A DNA stretch of 64,000 bases from Lachnospiraceae bacterium NSJ-143 (GTDB lineage Bacteria; Bacillota; Clostridia; Lachnospirales; Anaerotignaceae). The translations under genes were made by a program, and so were the position numbers. The notes under the pieces are model-generated. The model was given only the letters and a program-made list of their open reading frames with translations, was not told the DNA's origin and searched no databases. The stretch's first letter is position 1; each line of letters starts with the position of its first letter. This document shows, in pieces, positions 45,245 to 54,921 of this stretch. The DNA is taken from contig JALIFM010000001.1 of assembly GCA_022867625.1 (NCBI GenBank), positions 310,001 to 374,000 on the forward strand. Reading direction: 5' to 3'.

Positions 45245-46634
45245 GCTTCCATGCGTATTTCCATTTTCCGCCTTTTATTCTCAGCATGCAGACAACACCT
45301 CTGAACACTGTGTCTATGTCGATTCCAAGCCAGATGCCAACAACCCCAAGGCCGAATTTGTAGGCCAGCAGATAGCAGCAGCCAAGCCTGATAACCCACA
45401 TGCCTATAAAGCCTGCGGCAAGCGGTATTTTTACATCGCCTGCACCGCGGCAGATGCCGCTTATAACTATGTAAAGGCTGAAAAAAACCTCAGCCCCGGC
45501 AGCAAGCCTCAGCGTCTGGGTTCCCTTATATATTACCTCGGCATCGTTTGAAAAAAGGCTCACAACAAACTGAGAAAATATAAATACCGGAATACACATA
45601 AGCGCTATGGCTATTATGTTTATTACACATACAAGCCATGCAAAACGGTCGGCAAGCTTTTCTTCCTTTGCCCCAAGAGACTGCCCTATAAGGGCTGTGG
45701 CGGAATCGGCAAGGCCGTAGGACGGAAGGTAAAAGAGCCCCTCAGCCTGGTCTGTTATATAATGGGCCGCAAGGGATGCGGTGCCGAGTCCGGAAATCAT
45801 AGCTGTCAGAAAAATATGGCCAAGGCTCAGCGAACAGCGCTCAATACAGACAGGTATGCCTATCCTCAGCATGTCCTTAAGTATTTTTCCGGTTATCCTG
45901 TAGTCACCTCTAAGCCCAATCCTTACAGGAGTATCCTTGCGGTAGAGCATAACAACAAGAAAAAAGGCAAGGGCAAAGTGGCTTGCGGCCGTTGATACAG
46001 CAGCTCCCGAAACGCCCATGCCGGCGCCAAACATATGGATACTGTTTCCGAAAACACTTATGTCACGTTCAGGGTAAATAAGCAGAAAATTGCCCACAAC
46101 ATTGAGTATATTAGCGCCGATATTGGCGAAAAGCGGAAGCTTTGTGTTGCCTGCGGCCCTCATAACGCCTGATACGACAGTGGATACGGTCACAGCAAAA
46201 AGGCTGATGCCGACAATACTGAAATATGCTGCCGCCGGGGCTGTTACATTGGTCTGAGCTCCCATCCACACAGGCAGCCTTGCGGCTATAAGCTCAGCAG
46301 CTATTGTGATTATAATACCGCATAAAAGCGATGCGGTAAGGGCCTGCCTTACTGACTTGTGCACTATATTTATTTTTCCCATGCCAATATAGCGCGCCAC
46401 TATAAACATAAACGCGGTGCACAGGGCGGTGTTAAAGCCGTTTATAAACCATATGACAGGCGCGGTAATCGCTACGGAGGCCGTTGCAAAGGCGCCTATT
46501 GAGCCGACCATAGCCATATCCGCAAGGGATACAAAGCAGATTAAAAACTGTTCGGCTATAGCGGGCCATGACAGTTTAAAAACCGTATGTGCAGGTGTTT
46601 TGCCGTAGTTTAAAATAGTGGCTCTGTTTTCCAT
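45240..46634 (-). CDS. MATE family efflux transporter (second copy)
   Basis: About 464 residues, twelve transmembrane segments, MATE fold: PAIAEQFLICFVSLADMAMVGSIG near the start and GMGVSGAAVSTAASH before mid-protein. It is distinct from the MATE at 24.3 kb and may carry a different substrate. Start ATG at 46634 follows TTGGGGTTGATT; TTG at 46640 is an alternative. Convergent with the transaldolase-family gene, sharing its terminator. Confidence 0.93.
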   Translation of the reverse strand: MENRATILNYGKTPAHTVFKLSWPAIAEQFLICFVSLADMAMVGSIGAFATASVAITAPVIWFINGFNTALCTAFMFIVARYIGMGKINIVHKSVRQALTASLLCGIIITIAAELIAARLPVWMGAQTNVTAPAAAYFSIVGISLFAVTVSTVVSGVMRAAGNTKLPLFANIGANILNVVGNFLLIYPERDISVFGNSIHMFGAGMGVSGAAVSTAASHFALAFFLVVMLYRKDTPVRIGLRGDYRITGKILKDMLRIGIPVCIERCSLSLGHIFLTAMISGLGTASLAAHYITDQAEGLFYLPSYGLADSATALIGQSLGAKEEKLADRFAWLVCVINIIAIALMCIPVFIFSQFVVSLFSNDAEVIYKGTQTLRLAAGAEVFFSLYIVISGICRGAGDVKIPLAAGFIGMWVIRLGCCYLLAYKFGLGVVGIWLGIDIDTVFRGVVCMLRIKGGKWKYAWKH

Positions 46635-46844
46635 AATCAATCAACCCCAAATAAAAAATAATCCCATTTACAATTAATTCCTGTTTTAATATATCATTAA
46701 TATCTGTGTGAGACAATAAATTTTAACCGGTTTGAAATAAACCCGTAATAAGACAATCCCCAGTAAAAATATATTAAATTCGAGGGGCCATAGGCTGCCT
46801 TATACAGACAAATGTCAATAAGGCTCTGGTGAGGATGTGTTTAT

Positions 46845-47426
46845 ATGCTGAATTTGATATGGAGTGCCGTAATTGGATTGGGTATACTGATGTGCTTTTT
46901 TACAGGAAACGCAGAAACAGCGGCTCAGGCTTTTACAGACGGGGCGGCGGGCGCTGTGGAGCTGTGTATTTTTATGGCGGGGACCATGTCCTTTTGGAGC
47001 GGAATAATGAATATAGCGGAAAAAAGCGGGCTTATAGACAGGCTTTCAGAAAAGATAAGGCCCATAATAGTTTTTCTTTTTCCGGATATACCGGTTAAAA
47101 GCATGGCGTTCAAGTATATCTGCATCAACATGGCGGCAAATTTTATGGGCCTTGGCTGGGCGGCTACACCGGCAGGGCTTATGGCTATGGAGGAAATGAA
47201 TAAGATAAACAAAATAGCGGGTACTGCCAGCCGCTCAATGTGCATGCTCATAATAGTAAACGTATCGTCTATACAGCTTCTGCCGGTAAATATAATAGTA
47301 ATGAGGCAAAAATATATGAGTGCGGCGCCGTTTGACATAGTGCTGCCGGCTATAATAGCCACGTCGGTTTCTACAATAACGGCCATAGCGGCCGCCAAAT
47401 TCTGCGAGAGGAGGTATTTTAGATGA
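46845..47426 (+). CDS. spmA: Spore maturation protein A
   Basis: 193 residues, membrane protein of the nucleoside-recognition (Gate) fold: NLIWSAVIGLGILMCFFTGNAETAAQAFTDGAAGAVELC, and GWAATPAGLMAMEEMN. In Bacillus, SpmA and SpmB are needed for spore core dehydration. Its TGA overlaps the spmB start (ATGA). Confidence 0.93.
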   Translation: MLNLIWSAVIGLGILMCFFTGNAETAAQAFTDGAAGAVELCIFMAGTMSFWSGIMNIAEKSGLIDRLSEKIRPIIVFLFPDIPVKSMAFKYICINMAANFMGLGWAATPAGLMAMEEMNKINKIAGTASRSMCMLIIVNVSSIQLLPVNIIVMRQKYMSAAPFDIVLPAIIATSVSTITAIAAAKFCERRYFR

Positions 47427-47947
47427 ATATAGCCAACGTAATATCAGCGGGGCTTATGCCGGCGGTTATACTATTTGTTATTGTTTATGGCGTAGTTAAG
47501 AGGGTGCCTATGCTTGACGTTTTTTCGGACGGGGCAAAAAAGGGGCTTATTACGGTTTTTAATGTTCTGCCCGTGCTTATAGCACTTATGTGCGCCTCGT
47601 CAATATTTGTAAAATCAAACCTTTCCGGTGTGTTTGTGGCTGCGGTAAAGCCTGTAACGGATATTATTAAATTTCCGTCGGAGCTTGTGCCTCTTATGAT
47701 AATGAAAATGTTCTCATCATCGGCGGCAACGGGCCTGCTTACAGAAATATTTTCGGCCTTCGGGCCTGATTCGTATATTGGGCGTACAGCTTCTATTATG
47801 CTTTCCTGCACAGAAACAATTTTTTATACAATGAGCATGTATTTTACATCGGTAAATATTAAAAATACTCTCTATACCCTCAGGTGCTGCATTTTTTCAA
47901 CACTCTGCGGTGTGGCGGCAAGCGCCGTTCTGGCGTATTTTATGTAA
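47423..47947 (+). CDS. spmB: Spore maturation protein B
   Basis: 174 residues, membrane protein with DVFSDGAKKGLITVFNVLPVLIALMCASSIF and LPL/ELVPLMIMKMFSSSAATGL, typical of SpmB, partner of SpmA. Ribosome site AGGAGG lies within the end of spmA; 4-bp overlap gives translational coupling. Confidence 0.94.
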   Translation: MNIANVISAGLMPAVILFVIVYGVVKRVPMLDVFSDGAKKGLITVFNVLPVLIALMCASSIFVKSNLSGVFVAAVKPVTDIIKFPSELVPLMIMKMFSSSAATGLLTEIFSAFGPDSYIGRTASIMLSCTETIFYTMSMYFTSVNIKNTLYTLRCCIFSTLCGVAASAVLAYFM

Positions 47948-48047
47948 ATGCAAACACATGCCGCTTGCCTTTTGAGGGTTTGTATAATATACTAAAGCCG
48001 TTTGATATTTTAAAATGCTTAATAAACCGCACGAAAGGAATGTTTTT

Positions 48048-48545
48048 ATGGCCGGAAGAAACAGAGAGGAAACAGAAGGAATTACACTCCTTGGAAACAG
48101 AAACAATGTTTACAGAGATGATTACGCCCCGGAGGTGCTGGAGACATTTGTAAACAAGCATCAGGATAATGACTATTTTGTCAAGTTCAACTGCCCTGAA
48201 TTTACAAGCCTGTGCCCTATAACCGGGCAGCCGGATTTTGCTACTATATATATTTCGTATGTACCTGATGTTAAAATGGTTGAGAGCAAATCCCTCAAGC
48301 TTTACCTTTTCAGTTTCCGCAACCATGGGGATTTTCATGAGGACTGCGTGAATATAATTATGAAGGACCTTATAAAGCTTATGGAACCTAAATATATTGA
48401 GGTGTGGGGCAAGTTTACGCCAAGAGGAGGCATATCAATTGACCCTTACTGCAACTACGGTATGAAGGGAACCAAATGGGAAACGCTGGCATGGGACAGG
48501 CTAAGAAACCATGACCTGTATCCTGAAAAAGTGGACAACAGGTAA
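48048..48545 (+). CDS. queF: NADPH-dependent 7-cyano-7-deazaguanine reductase
   Basis: Reduces preQ0 to preQ1 on the queuosine (tRNA wobble base) route. 165 residues, short type I QueF. Active-site cysteine in [16 protein letters not shown], QueF motif [24 protein letters not shown] (E-S-K-S...). The start at 48048 follows AAAGGAATG; an earlier ATG at 48015 lacks it. No queCDE or tgt and no clear preQ1 riboswitch are in this window. Confidence 0.95.
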   Translation: MAGRNREETEGITLLGNRNNVYRDDYAPEVLETFVNKHQDNDYFVKFNCPEFTSLCPITGQPDFATIYISYVPDVKMVESKSLKLYLFSFRNHGDFHEDCVNIIMKDLIKLMEPKYIEVWGKFTPRGGISIDPYCNYGMKGTKWETLAWDRLRNHDLYPEKVDNR

Positions 48546-48557
48546 TAAATCTGTATA

Positions 48558-48605
48558 AAACAGTGTGAAGCCAATATTTAAATGAGGATTCACACTGTTT
48601 TTTGT
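48558..48605 (+). terminator. Terminator after queF
   Basis: AACAGTGTGAA pairs with TTCACACTGTT across a 19-base loop, then T-rich sequence. Confidence 0.83.
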
Positions 48606-48736
48606 TTGACTGTTTGCCGCATTAAATATCAAATTGATTTGAAAAAAGACATTCAGTGTTATATAATTAGGCCATGACTGTTTTTGAAAAGGAAACAATA
48701 GTTATTCAAGTTATAGTTTCGTTATAGGGGTGGCCT

Positions 48737-50062
48737 ATGTTAAAGAGGGTTATATGCGCTGTTTTTGCGCTGTCGCTTGTTTTAAGCGGCTGCGGAAGCA
48801 CTGAGGAGGAGGAATATGTATTTTCCCTTTCAAAGGAGCAGCAGGAAAACTACGCTGAAATAATTGAAAACGAGCTTAACAGCTTTTACTGGTACTATGA
48901 TGATTCAAGCCTTGCTTACTATGAGGCGAAGGTGCCTGAAAACAGTGAAGAACACGCACAGATGTTTGAGGCAAGCAGGTCAAGCGGGTATGACATGGAA
49001 AAATACGCTGGACGCGAGGCGGTTGTGTATACGGCAGACCTGAACCATATCAACTCACAGAAGGCCGGTATAGTTTACTTTTATTTTGTAAGGAACAATA
49101 TAGCCGGACTCTTTTATTCGCCATCGGTAAATCCCGGCAAATATGAAGGCCTGAATATGAGAAATGTCTTTACTCCTTCTGCCGGGTTTGAGAAAACTGA
49201 AAGTGACGCGCAGTATGGCGATGAGCACTCCGGAAGAAAGATATCCACGCTTCAGGAGGGATTTTCATCTGAATACAGGACAGATAACGGCTCATACCTG
49301 CTTGAAATAACTGAAAGCAGCGTAAATATTTACAGATACAGCAACAGGTCGCTTAAAAGGTACAAGGTCATAAGCTCAGCCAGTCTTGGAGGGCTTACGC
49401 CTATAAGCGCCTCTTTTATGCCGGATGGCAGAGTGGCTGTAATGGCTGGCACCACAGTTACAAGCTACGAGGGAGCTGAAAACGAAAGGGTACTTTCAGA
49501 AAAGGTGCTGTTTTTTGACAGCGGGTTTAGTAAGGAGCAGACAGAAATTGAGCTTGAGAGCGGAAGCTACTCATGTGTAGCATACGCCGGGGATTATCTT
49601 GTTCTTGTAAATGATAAATACATTGAGCTATACAGCTATACAGAGGGCGGATACAAAAAATCGGCCAGCTTTTACGCCAATATTCAGGCTGTGGATTTTA
49701 AGGAAGCGGATATTGATAATGACGGTGTAAAGGAATATATCGTGACTGACGGAAAGGATTTGTGCATGTACAGGATTTCCGACAGGGGTCTTAAATGTAT
49801 TTGGAGGACTAATGTGTCTGCCAGCTGCTATTACGGATATATATATACCGGCGACCTGAACGGCGATGGCACAGACGAGATTTATATATCAGACAGTACA
49901 GGTACCGCTATAAGATATGTCCTTGGAAAGGACGGGCTTGTAACAAGAAACGATGATATTTCTTATGGACAGAGGATATATGCCGGAGATTTTGACAACA
50001 ACGGCAGTGACGACTACATATTTTATGACGGCGAGAGCTGTACTATTTATATGAGGGAATAA
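48737..50062 (+). CDS. Lipoprotein with VCBS/FG-GAP-like calcium-binding repeats
   Basis: 441 residues. Signal peptide ending in the lipobox LSGC (Cys at residue 19), so lipidated by Lgt and anchored outside. The body contains repeated DxDxDG-type loops: DIDNDGVKEYIV, DLNGDGTDEIYI, DFDNNGSDDYIFYD, as in FG-GAP/VCBS beta-propeller repeats that bind Ca2+. Role unknown. AGGGGTGG precedes the ATG. It is followed after 3 bp by tadA, so the two are co-transcribed. Confidence 0.8.
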   Translation: MLKRVICAVFALSLVLSGCGSTEEEEYVFSLSKEQQENYAEIIENELNSFYWYYDDSSLAYYEAKVPENSEEHAQMFEASRSSGYDMEKYAGREAVVYTADLNHINSQKAGIVYFYFVRNNIAGLFYSPSVNPGKYEGLNMRNVFTPSAGFEKTESDAQYGDEHSGRKISTLQEGFSSEYRTDNGSYLLEITESSVNIYRYSNRSLKRYKVISSASLGGLTPISASFMPDGRVAVMAGTTVTSYEGAENERVLSEKVLFFDSGFSKEQTEIELESGSYSCVAYAGDYLVLVNDKYIELYSYTEGGYKKSASFYANIQAVDFKEADIDNDGVKEYIVTDGKDLCMYRISDRGLKCIWRTNVSASCYYGYIYTGDLNGDGTDEIYISDSTGTAIRYVLGKDGLVTRNDDISYGQRIYAGDFDNNGSDDYIFYDGESCTIYMRE

Positions 50063-50065
50063 TTT

Positions 50066-50521
50066 ATGAACGACGAGTATTTTATGAGTGAGGCCCTTAA
50101 GGAGGCGCAGAAGGCGTTCGTCATTGACGAGGTGCCTATAGGCGCTGTTATTGAGCATAAGGGCGAAATAATAGGCCGAGGCTACAACAGGAGGAATACT
50201 GACTGTAACCCTCTTATGCACGCGGAGATTATAGCTATAAACGAGGCGGCTAAAATCATGGGTGACTGGAGAATTGAGGACTGCACAATATATATAACTG
50301 TCGAGCCGTGCCCCATGTGTTCAGGCGCTGTTGTTCAGGCGCGTATTCCACGGGTTGTATACGGCGCGCCAAACCCTAAGGCCGGCTGCGCAGGCTCTGT
50401 AATAAACCTGTTGCAGATGGAAAAGCTCAACCACAGGTGCGATGTAAAAAGTGGAGTGCTTGAGGAGGAGTGCCGGAACCTTATGAAGGAATTCTTTAAA
50501 AGATTCAGAAAAAAAGATTGA
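50066..50521 (+). CDS. tadA: tRNA-specific adenosine deaminase
   Basis: 151 residues, deaminates A34 of tRNA-Arg(ACG) to inosine. Zinc site HAE (in LMHAEIIAI) and PCPMC (EPCPMCSGAV), with the catalytic Glu in HAE. Typical ending RNLMKEFFKRFRKK. Starts 3 bp after the lipoprotein stop, with GAGGGA within that stop region. Order tadA - SRP RNA - dnaX is a common Firmicutes arrangement. Confidence 0.96.
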   Translation: MNDEYFMSEALKEAQKAFVIDEVPIGAVIEHKGEIIGRGYNRRNTDCNPLMHAEIIAINEAAKIMGDWRIEDCTIYITVEPCPMCSGAVVQARIPRVVYGAPNPKAGCAGSVINLLQMEKLNHRCDVKSGVLEEECRNLMKEFFKRFRKKD

Positions 50522-50544
50522 TGTTTTATGTAATATTAATTTGA

Positions 50545-50573
50545 TTGACACTTTGGCTTGCAGATAGTATAAT
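50545..50573 (+). promoter_or_regulatory. Promoter of the SRP RNA
   Basis: TTGACA (50545-50550), 17-bp spacer, TATAAT (50568-50573): a consensus promoter. Confidence 0.9.
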
Positions 50574-50608
50574 AATATGGCACCAATTTTGAACAAGTTA
50601 TAAAATTT

Positions 50609-50872
50609 CCGTGCTAGCCGGGGAGGTAGCGGCGCCCTGTACCCACAATCCGCTATAGTGGGGGTGACGCCCGGTGCAGGCTCTTTGTTTCTCTGGTCTG
50701 CCCTTTGAAGAGAGCGTTGAAGGCTGAGTCTTGTGCAACAGGAACTTATGAACCGTGTCAGGTCCGGAAGGAAGCAGCACTAAGTAAGCACTTCTGTGTG
50801 CCGCGAGGTAGCTTGGCTGGAGTTAAGGACAAAGGTAACGCTTAGGAACAGGTGTCGAAGTCGGGCGCACGG
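50609..50872 (+). ncRNA. ffs: Signal recognition particle RNA (large type)
   Basis: About 264 nt. Closing stem CCGTGC (from 50609) with GCACGG (to 50872). The SRP54-binding region GTCAGGTCCGGAAGGAAGCAGCACTAAG-type hairpin lies at about 50757-50784, with the conserved GGAAGGAAGCAGC. An Alu-type domain precedes it (GGGAGGTAGCGGCGCC...), as in Firmicutes. Ends are estimated from pairing. Directs ribosomes with membrane-bound proteins to the membrane. Confidence 0.95.
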
Positions 50873-50899
50873 ATTCCTTATATAAATCTGTGCAAAAGT

Positions 50900-50934
50900 A
50901 AAGCACGCAGTTATTTAGCTGTGTGCTTTTTTTC
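50900..50934 (+). terminator. Terminator of the SRP RNA
   Basis: AAGCACGCAG/CTGTGTGCTT stem (one G-T), loop TTATTTAG, then T7. Confidence 0.88.
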
Positions 50935-50969
50935 TAAAATAAACATATAGTGAAAGGGGAGCGGCGGGC

Positions 50970-52556
50970 TTGTCTTATCAGGCTTTATACAGAAAATTCA
51001 GACCGGACACATTCGGCGGAGTAGTCGGCCAGGACCATATTATACGAACGCTTAAAAACGAAATACTTTCTGATATGGTTTCGCACGCATACCTTTTTTG
51101 CGGAACAAGAGGTACAGGAAAGACTTCTACGGCTAAAATTTTTGCCAAGGCTATAAACTGCCTTGAGCCTGTTGATGGCGAGCCATGCGGCAGATGCGAT
51201 ATGTGCCGTGCCATGCAGGAAGGCAGAAGCGTAAATGTAATAGAAATTGACGCTGCCTCAAACAACGGTGTTGATAATATTCGTGATATAAGAGAAGAAG
51301 TAAAATATCCTCCCGCTGAGGGGAAATATAAAGTGTATATTATAGACGAGGTCCATATGCTTTCGGCGGGGGCCTTTAACGCCCTTCTTAAAACTCTTGA
51401 GGAGCCGCCGGCGCATGTTATATTTATACTGGCCACAACAGACCCGCAGAAGGTGCCTGTGACCATACTTTCAAGGTGCCAGAGATTTGACTTCAGAAGG
51501 ATATCATCAGGAGAGATAACAAAGACGCTGAAAAAATATGTCAAGGCTGAAGGCGCTAAGGCTGACGATGCGGCGCTTGCCGCTATAGGGCGTCTGGCAG
51601 ATGGTTCCATGAGAGACAGTCTCAGCATACTTGACCAGTGTCTGGCTTTTTACCATAACGAGGTTATAACCGAAGACAAGGTACTTGAGGTATGTGGTGC
51701 TACAGATGACGGGGTGTTTTTTGATATGGTTTCTGCCATAGCTGCAAAAAACGGCCAGAAGGCACTGGACATAATTGACAGCACAGTTTATAAGGGGCGG
51801 GATATTGCCCAGTTTACAGCATCCCTTATGCAGCATTTAAGAAACCTGCTGGTGGTAGCAACTGTGGGCGAGGCCGATGAGGTTCTGGATATATCACATG
51901 AAAACCTCAGAAGGCTTTCGGAGCAGGCGAAAAAAATTTCTCCGGAAGAAATTATCTATCTTATACGCGTATTTTCCCAGCTTTCTGCCGATATGAAATA
52001 TGCCTCAAACCAGAGGATACTGCTGGAGGTTGAGATAATAAAGCTTTGTTCAAATGTAGCCAAAAATAATATTGACTATCTTTCGGCCAGACTTTCGGAG
52101 CTGGAAAGAAAAATCAAAAGCGGCGCTTTTGTACAAAACGCCGTACAGAAATCCGTAGCTGAGGAAACAGAAAAGCCTGAGGGTAAAGCTCCAAAGCCAA
52201 GGGCTGTGCCGGAGGATATAGAGGAAGTAAGAAAAAGCTGGAATAAGGTTATAGCATCTCTGGATACGATTAACAGAGCTGTATTTGAAAAATCAACAAC
52301 CGGGTACATGGATGACGGAAGGCTTGCAGTTGTTTGCGATACTGGGTGCAAAGGCCTTGCGGAAAACAAAGCCGAGGTTATAAAGGGAAGGCTGAGCGAC
52401 ATGTTCGGCAAAGAGTTCGAGCTGAAAATAGTTGACAAAGGCGAATATGAAAACTATGAGAGGGTAAACGGCAAAGCCGGGTATGACAATACCGAGGACG
52501 ATGTGTTTTTCAATGCCGCAACAGGCATGTTTTCTGACGCCGATATAATAGAATAA
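50970..52556 (+). CDS. dnaX: DNA polymerase III subunits gamma and tau
   Basis: 528-residue clamp loader ATPase. Walker A GTRGTGKTSTAKIFAKA, zinc site CGRCDMC (with upstream Cys), DEVHML (Walker B), SRC arginine finger in ILSRCQRFDF. Tail past residue 370 is short for a tau form. Starts with TTG; the ribosome site AGGGGAG lies 10 bp before. Operon dnaX-ybaB-recR-thyA-folA and a thiamine-binding gene follow. Confidence 0.95.
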   Translation: MSYQALYRKFRPDTFGGVVGQDHIIRTLKNEILSDMVSHAYLFCGTRGTGKTSTAKIFAKAINCLEPVDGEPCGRCDMCRAMQEGRSVNVIEIDAASNNGVDNIRDIREEVKYPPAEGKYKVYIIDEVHMLSAGAFNALLKTLEEPPAHVIFILATTDPQKVPVTILSRCQRFDFRRISSGEITKTLKKYVKAEGAKADDAALAAIGRLADGSMRDSLSILDQCLAFYHNEVITEDKVLEVCGATDDGVFFDMVSAIAAKNGQKALDIIDSTVYKGRDIAQFTASLMQHLRNLLVVATVGEADEVLDISHENLRRLSEQAKKISPEEIIYLIRVFSQLSADMKYASNQRILLEVEIIKLCSNVAKNNIDYLSARLSELERKIKSGAFVQNAVQKSVAEETEKPEGKAPKPRAVPEDIEEVRKSWNKVIASLDTINRAVFEKSTTGYMDDGRLAVVCDTGCKGLAENKAEVIKGRLSDMFGKEFELKIVDKGEYENYERVNGKAGYDNTEDDVFFNAATGMFSDADIIE

Positions 52557-52584
52557 AAATAATAATTATTAGGAGGAATATAAA

Positions 52585-52923
52585 ATGGCAAAAGGCGGAT
52601 TTGGCGGAATGGGCGGTATGAACATGAACAACCTTATGAAGCAGGCCCAGAAGATGCAGAAAAAAATGGAGGAGGCGCAGGCTGCCCTTGCAGAAAAAAC
52701 TCTTGACGTAACATCAGGCGGCGGCGCTGTAAAGATTGTCATTACAGGCAAAAAGGCCATACAGTCAATAAAAATAAATCCGGAGGTTGTTGACCCGGAG
52801 GATGTTGAGATGCTGGAGGACCTTATAATGTCTGCTGTAAACGAGGCTATAAGGCAGGCGGACGAGATGACAAACAGTGAGATGAGCAAAATTACAGGCG
52901 GAGTCGGCAACGGAATGTTCTGA
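52585..52923 (+). CDS. YbaB/EbfC family nucleoid-associated protein
   Basis: 112-residue DNA-binding dimer. Glycine/Met-rich start (GGFGGMGGMNMNNLMKQAQKMQKKMEEAQ), then helix and SGGGAVKIVITGKKAIQSIKINPEVV, typical of the family. AGGAGG precedes the ATG. Between dnaX and recR, the usual place. Confidence 0.95.
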   Translation: MAKGGFGGMGGMNMNNLMKQAQKMQKKMEEAQAALAEKTLDVTSGGGAVKIVITGKKAIQSIKINPEVVDPEDVEMLEDLIMSAVNEAIRQADEMTNSEMSKITGGVGNGMF

Positions 52924-52946
52924 CAGGCCGATTAAGGTGAAAACAT

Positions 52947-53546
52947 ATGAATTTTTATGGGAATTATATCACCAGACTTATAGAGGAGCTTTCCGCGCTT
53001 CCGGGTATCGGCCAGAAAAGCGCCCAGAGGATGGCGTTTTACATAATCAATATGCCAAAGGACAAGGCCAAGGCTCTTGCGGAGGCTATTGTTGAAGCCC
53101 GGAGCAATATAAAATACTGTTCTGTATGCTGCAATATATCCGATACGGATATATGTCCGGTATGCTCAAACCCAAAGCGCGACCACTCGGTCATAATGGT
53201 TGTGGAGGACCCGAGGGATATGGCGGCCTATGAAAAGACAAAGGAATTTAAAGGGGTATACCACGTGCTGCACGGCGCCATATCACCTATGACCGGCATA
53301 GGGCCAAACGATATAAGGATTAAGGAGCTGCTGGAAAGGATAAAAGAGGAGCCACCGGCGGAGATTATAATTGCCACAAACCCGAATGTTGAGGGAGAGG
53401 CTACTGCCATGTATTTGAGCAGGCTTATAAAGCCGCTTGGAATAAAAGTGAGCCGTATAGCAAACGGCGTTCCCGTAGGCGGGGATTTGGAATATGTTGA
53501 TGAGGTTACATTGTCAAGAGCCCTTGAGGGCCGGCGTGAGATGTGA
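52947..53546 (+). CDS. recR: Recombination mediator RecR
   Basis: 199 residues: HhH region [16 protein letters not shown], zinc finger [16 protein letters not shown], and Toprim domain ([27 protein letters not shown]). Acts with RecFO in recombinational repair. All zinc Cys present. AAGGTG before the ATG. Confidence 0.97.
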   Translation: MNFYGNYITRLIEELSALPGIGQKSAQRMAFYIINMPKDKAKALAEAIVEARSNIKYCSVCCNISDTDICPVCSNPKRDHSVIMVVEDPRDMAAYEKTKEFKGVYHVLHGAISPMTGIGPNDIRIKELLERIKEEPPAEIIIATNPNVEGEATAMYLSRLIKPLGIKVSRIANGVPVGGDLEYVDEVTLSRALEGRREM

Positions 53547-53561
53547 TACCGGAGGTGAATA

Positions 53562-54392
53562 ATGAGCAGGGCTGACAATATATTTATAGATAACTGCAAG
53601 GATATTCTTTTAAACGGCTACTCAACTGAGAATGAAAAAAGCAGACCGAAATGGGAGGACGGCTCACCGGCCTACACAATAAAGAAATTTGGAGTTATAA
53701 ACAGATACGACCTGTCTGAGGAGTTTCCTATTCTGACATTGAGGTTTACAAACTGGAAGGCTGCAATTGATGAGATTTTATGGATATGGCAGAAAAAGTC
53801 GAATAAAATTTCCGAGCTTAACAGCCATATATGGGACCAGTGGGCCGGCAAAGACGGTACAATAGGAAAGGCCTATGGCTACCAGCTTGGCATTAAGCAC
53901 AGATACAGAGAGGGCGAGTTTGACCAGGTGGACAGGGTGCTTTTTGATTTGAAAAACAACCCGTACAGCCGCAGGATAATGACAAGTATTTATAATTTTG
54001 CCGATTTAAACGAGATGAACCTATACCCGTGTGCCTACAGCATGACATTCAATGTGACCGGCAACAGGCTTAATGCCATATTAAACCAGCGCTCACAGGA
54101 CACATTGATGGCCAACAACTGGAATGTTGTGCAGTATTCTGTTTTGGTTCATATGCTTTCGCAGGTGAGCGGACTTGTTCCGGGCGAGCTTGTGCATGTC
54201 ATAAGCGACATGCATATTTATGACAGGCATGTGGATATGGTGAGGGAGCTTATAAGCCGTGAGCCTAAGCCCGCGCCCAAATTTACAATTAACAGTAAAA
54301 TAAAGAATTTTTACGATTTTACAGTTGACGACTTTAATTTGGAGGGATATGAGTACGGGCCAAGCCTTGGAAAAATCCCTGTAGCTGTCTGA
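53562..54392 (+). CDS. thyA: Thymidylate synthase
   Basis: 276 residues. dUMP to dTMP using methylene-THF. Active Cys in LYPCAYSMTF, Arg/substrate region NNPYSRRIMTS, and QRSQDTLMANNWNVVQYSVL. The cysteine motif is PCAY instead of the usual PCH. GGAGGTG precedes the ATG. Coupled to folA, which regenerates its THF cofactor from DHF: a logical operon. Confidence 0.95.
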   Translation: MSRADNIFIDNCKDILLNGYSTENEKSRPKWEDGSPAYTIKKFGVINRYDLSEEFPILTLRFTNWKAAIDEILWIWQKKSNKISELNSHIWDQWAGKDGTIGKAYGYQLGIKHRYREGEFDQVDRVLFDLKNNPYSRRIMTSIYNFADLNEMNLYPCAYSMTFNVTGNRLNAILNQRSQDTLMANNWNVVQYSVLVHMLSQVSGLVPGELVHVISDMHIYDRHVDMVRELISREPKPAPKFTINSKIKNFYDFTVDDFNLEGYEYGPSLGKIPVAV

Positions 54393-54404
54393 GGTGCTGT
54401 GGTT

Positions 54405-54896
54405 ATGAAGATGATAGTTGCTGCTGACAAAAATTGGGGCATAGGCATTGAAGGGGGGCTTTTGACACCCCTTCCTGAGGATATGAGATATTTCAGGGAA
54501 AAAACAAAAGGCTCTGTCGTTATAATGGGCAGAAAAACCCTTGAGTCCTTCCCGGAAGGAAAGCCGCTCAAAAACAGGGTGAATATAGTTATATCCACAA
54601 GTGAGAGTCTTACAACAGAAGGCATTGTTAAGGTGGCGTCGGTGGAAGAAGCGGTAAGGGAAGCGGAAAAATACGCCGGCAGAGAGGTATTTGTGATAGG
54701 CGGAGGAACAGTATACAGGCAGATGCTTAAATACTGCGACACAGCTTATATAACAAAAATCGACAGGGTATTTGATAATGCCGACACGTTTATAGACAAT
54801 CTTGACATGCTGCCGGAGTGGAAAATTGTTGAAATGAGCGAAGTTAAGGAATATAATGGAACTGAATTCAGCTTTGTGATATATAAAAGAGTTTAG
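54405..54896 (+). CDS. folA: Dihydrofolate reductase
   Basis: 163 residues. Reduces DHF to THF. Start motif MIVAADKNWGIGIEGGLLTPLPEDMRYFREKT, NADPH site VIMGRKTLES, and FVIGGGTVYRQML. Start at 54405 follows GAGGTG; GTG at 54399 would give a longer N-terminus. Directly downstream of thyA (12 bp). Confidence 0.95.
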   Translation: MKMIVAADKNWGIGIEGGLLTPLPEDMRYFREKTKGSVVIMGRKTLESFPEGKPLKNRVNIVISTSESLTTEGIVKVASVEEAVREAEKYAGREVFVIGGGTVYRQMLKYCDTAYITKIDRVFDNADTFIDNLDMLPEWKIVEMSEVKEYNGTEFSFVIYKRV

Positions 54897-54921
54897 GACT
54901 TGTTTGAGAGAGGTGTTTTAA

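Noticed and set aside
47948-48047. Possible preQ1 riboswitch before queF
   Set aside because: The short spacer shows no class I or II preQ1 core that I can recognise.
51930-51936. A7 run in dnaX as a possible slippery site for a gamma form
   Set aside because: It falls at about codon 321, earlier than known frameshift sites, and no stimulatory hairpin is evident.
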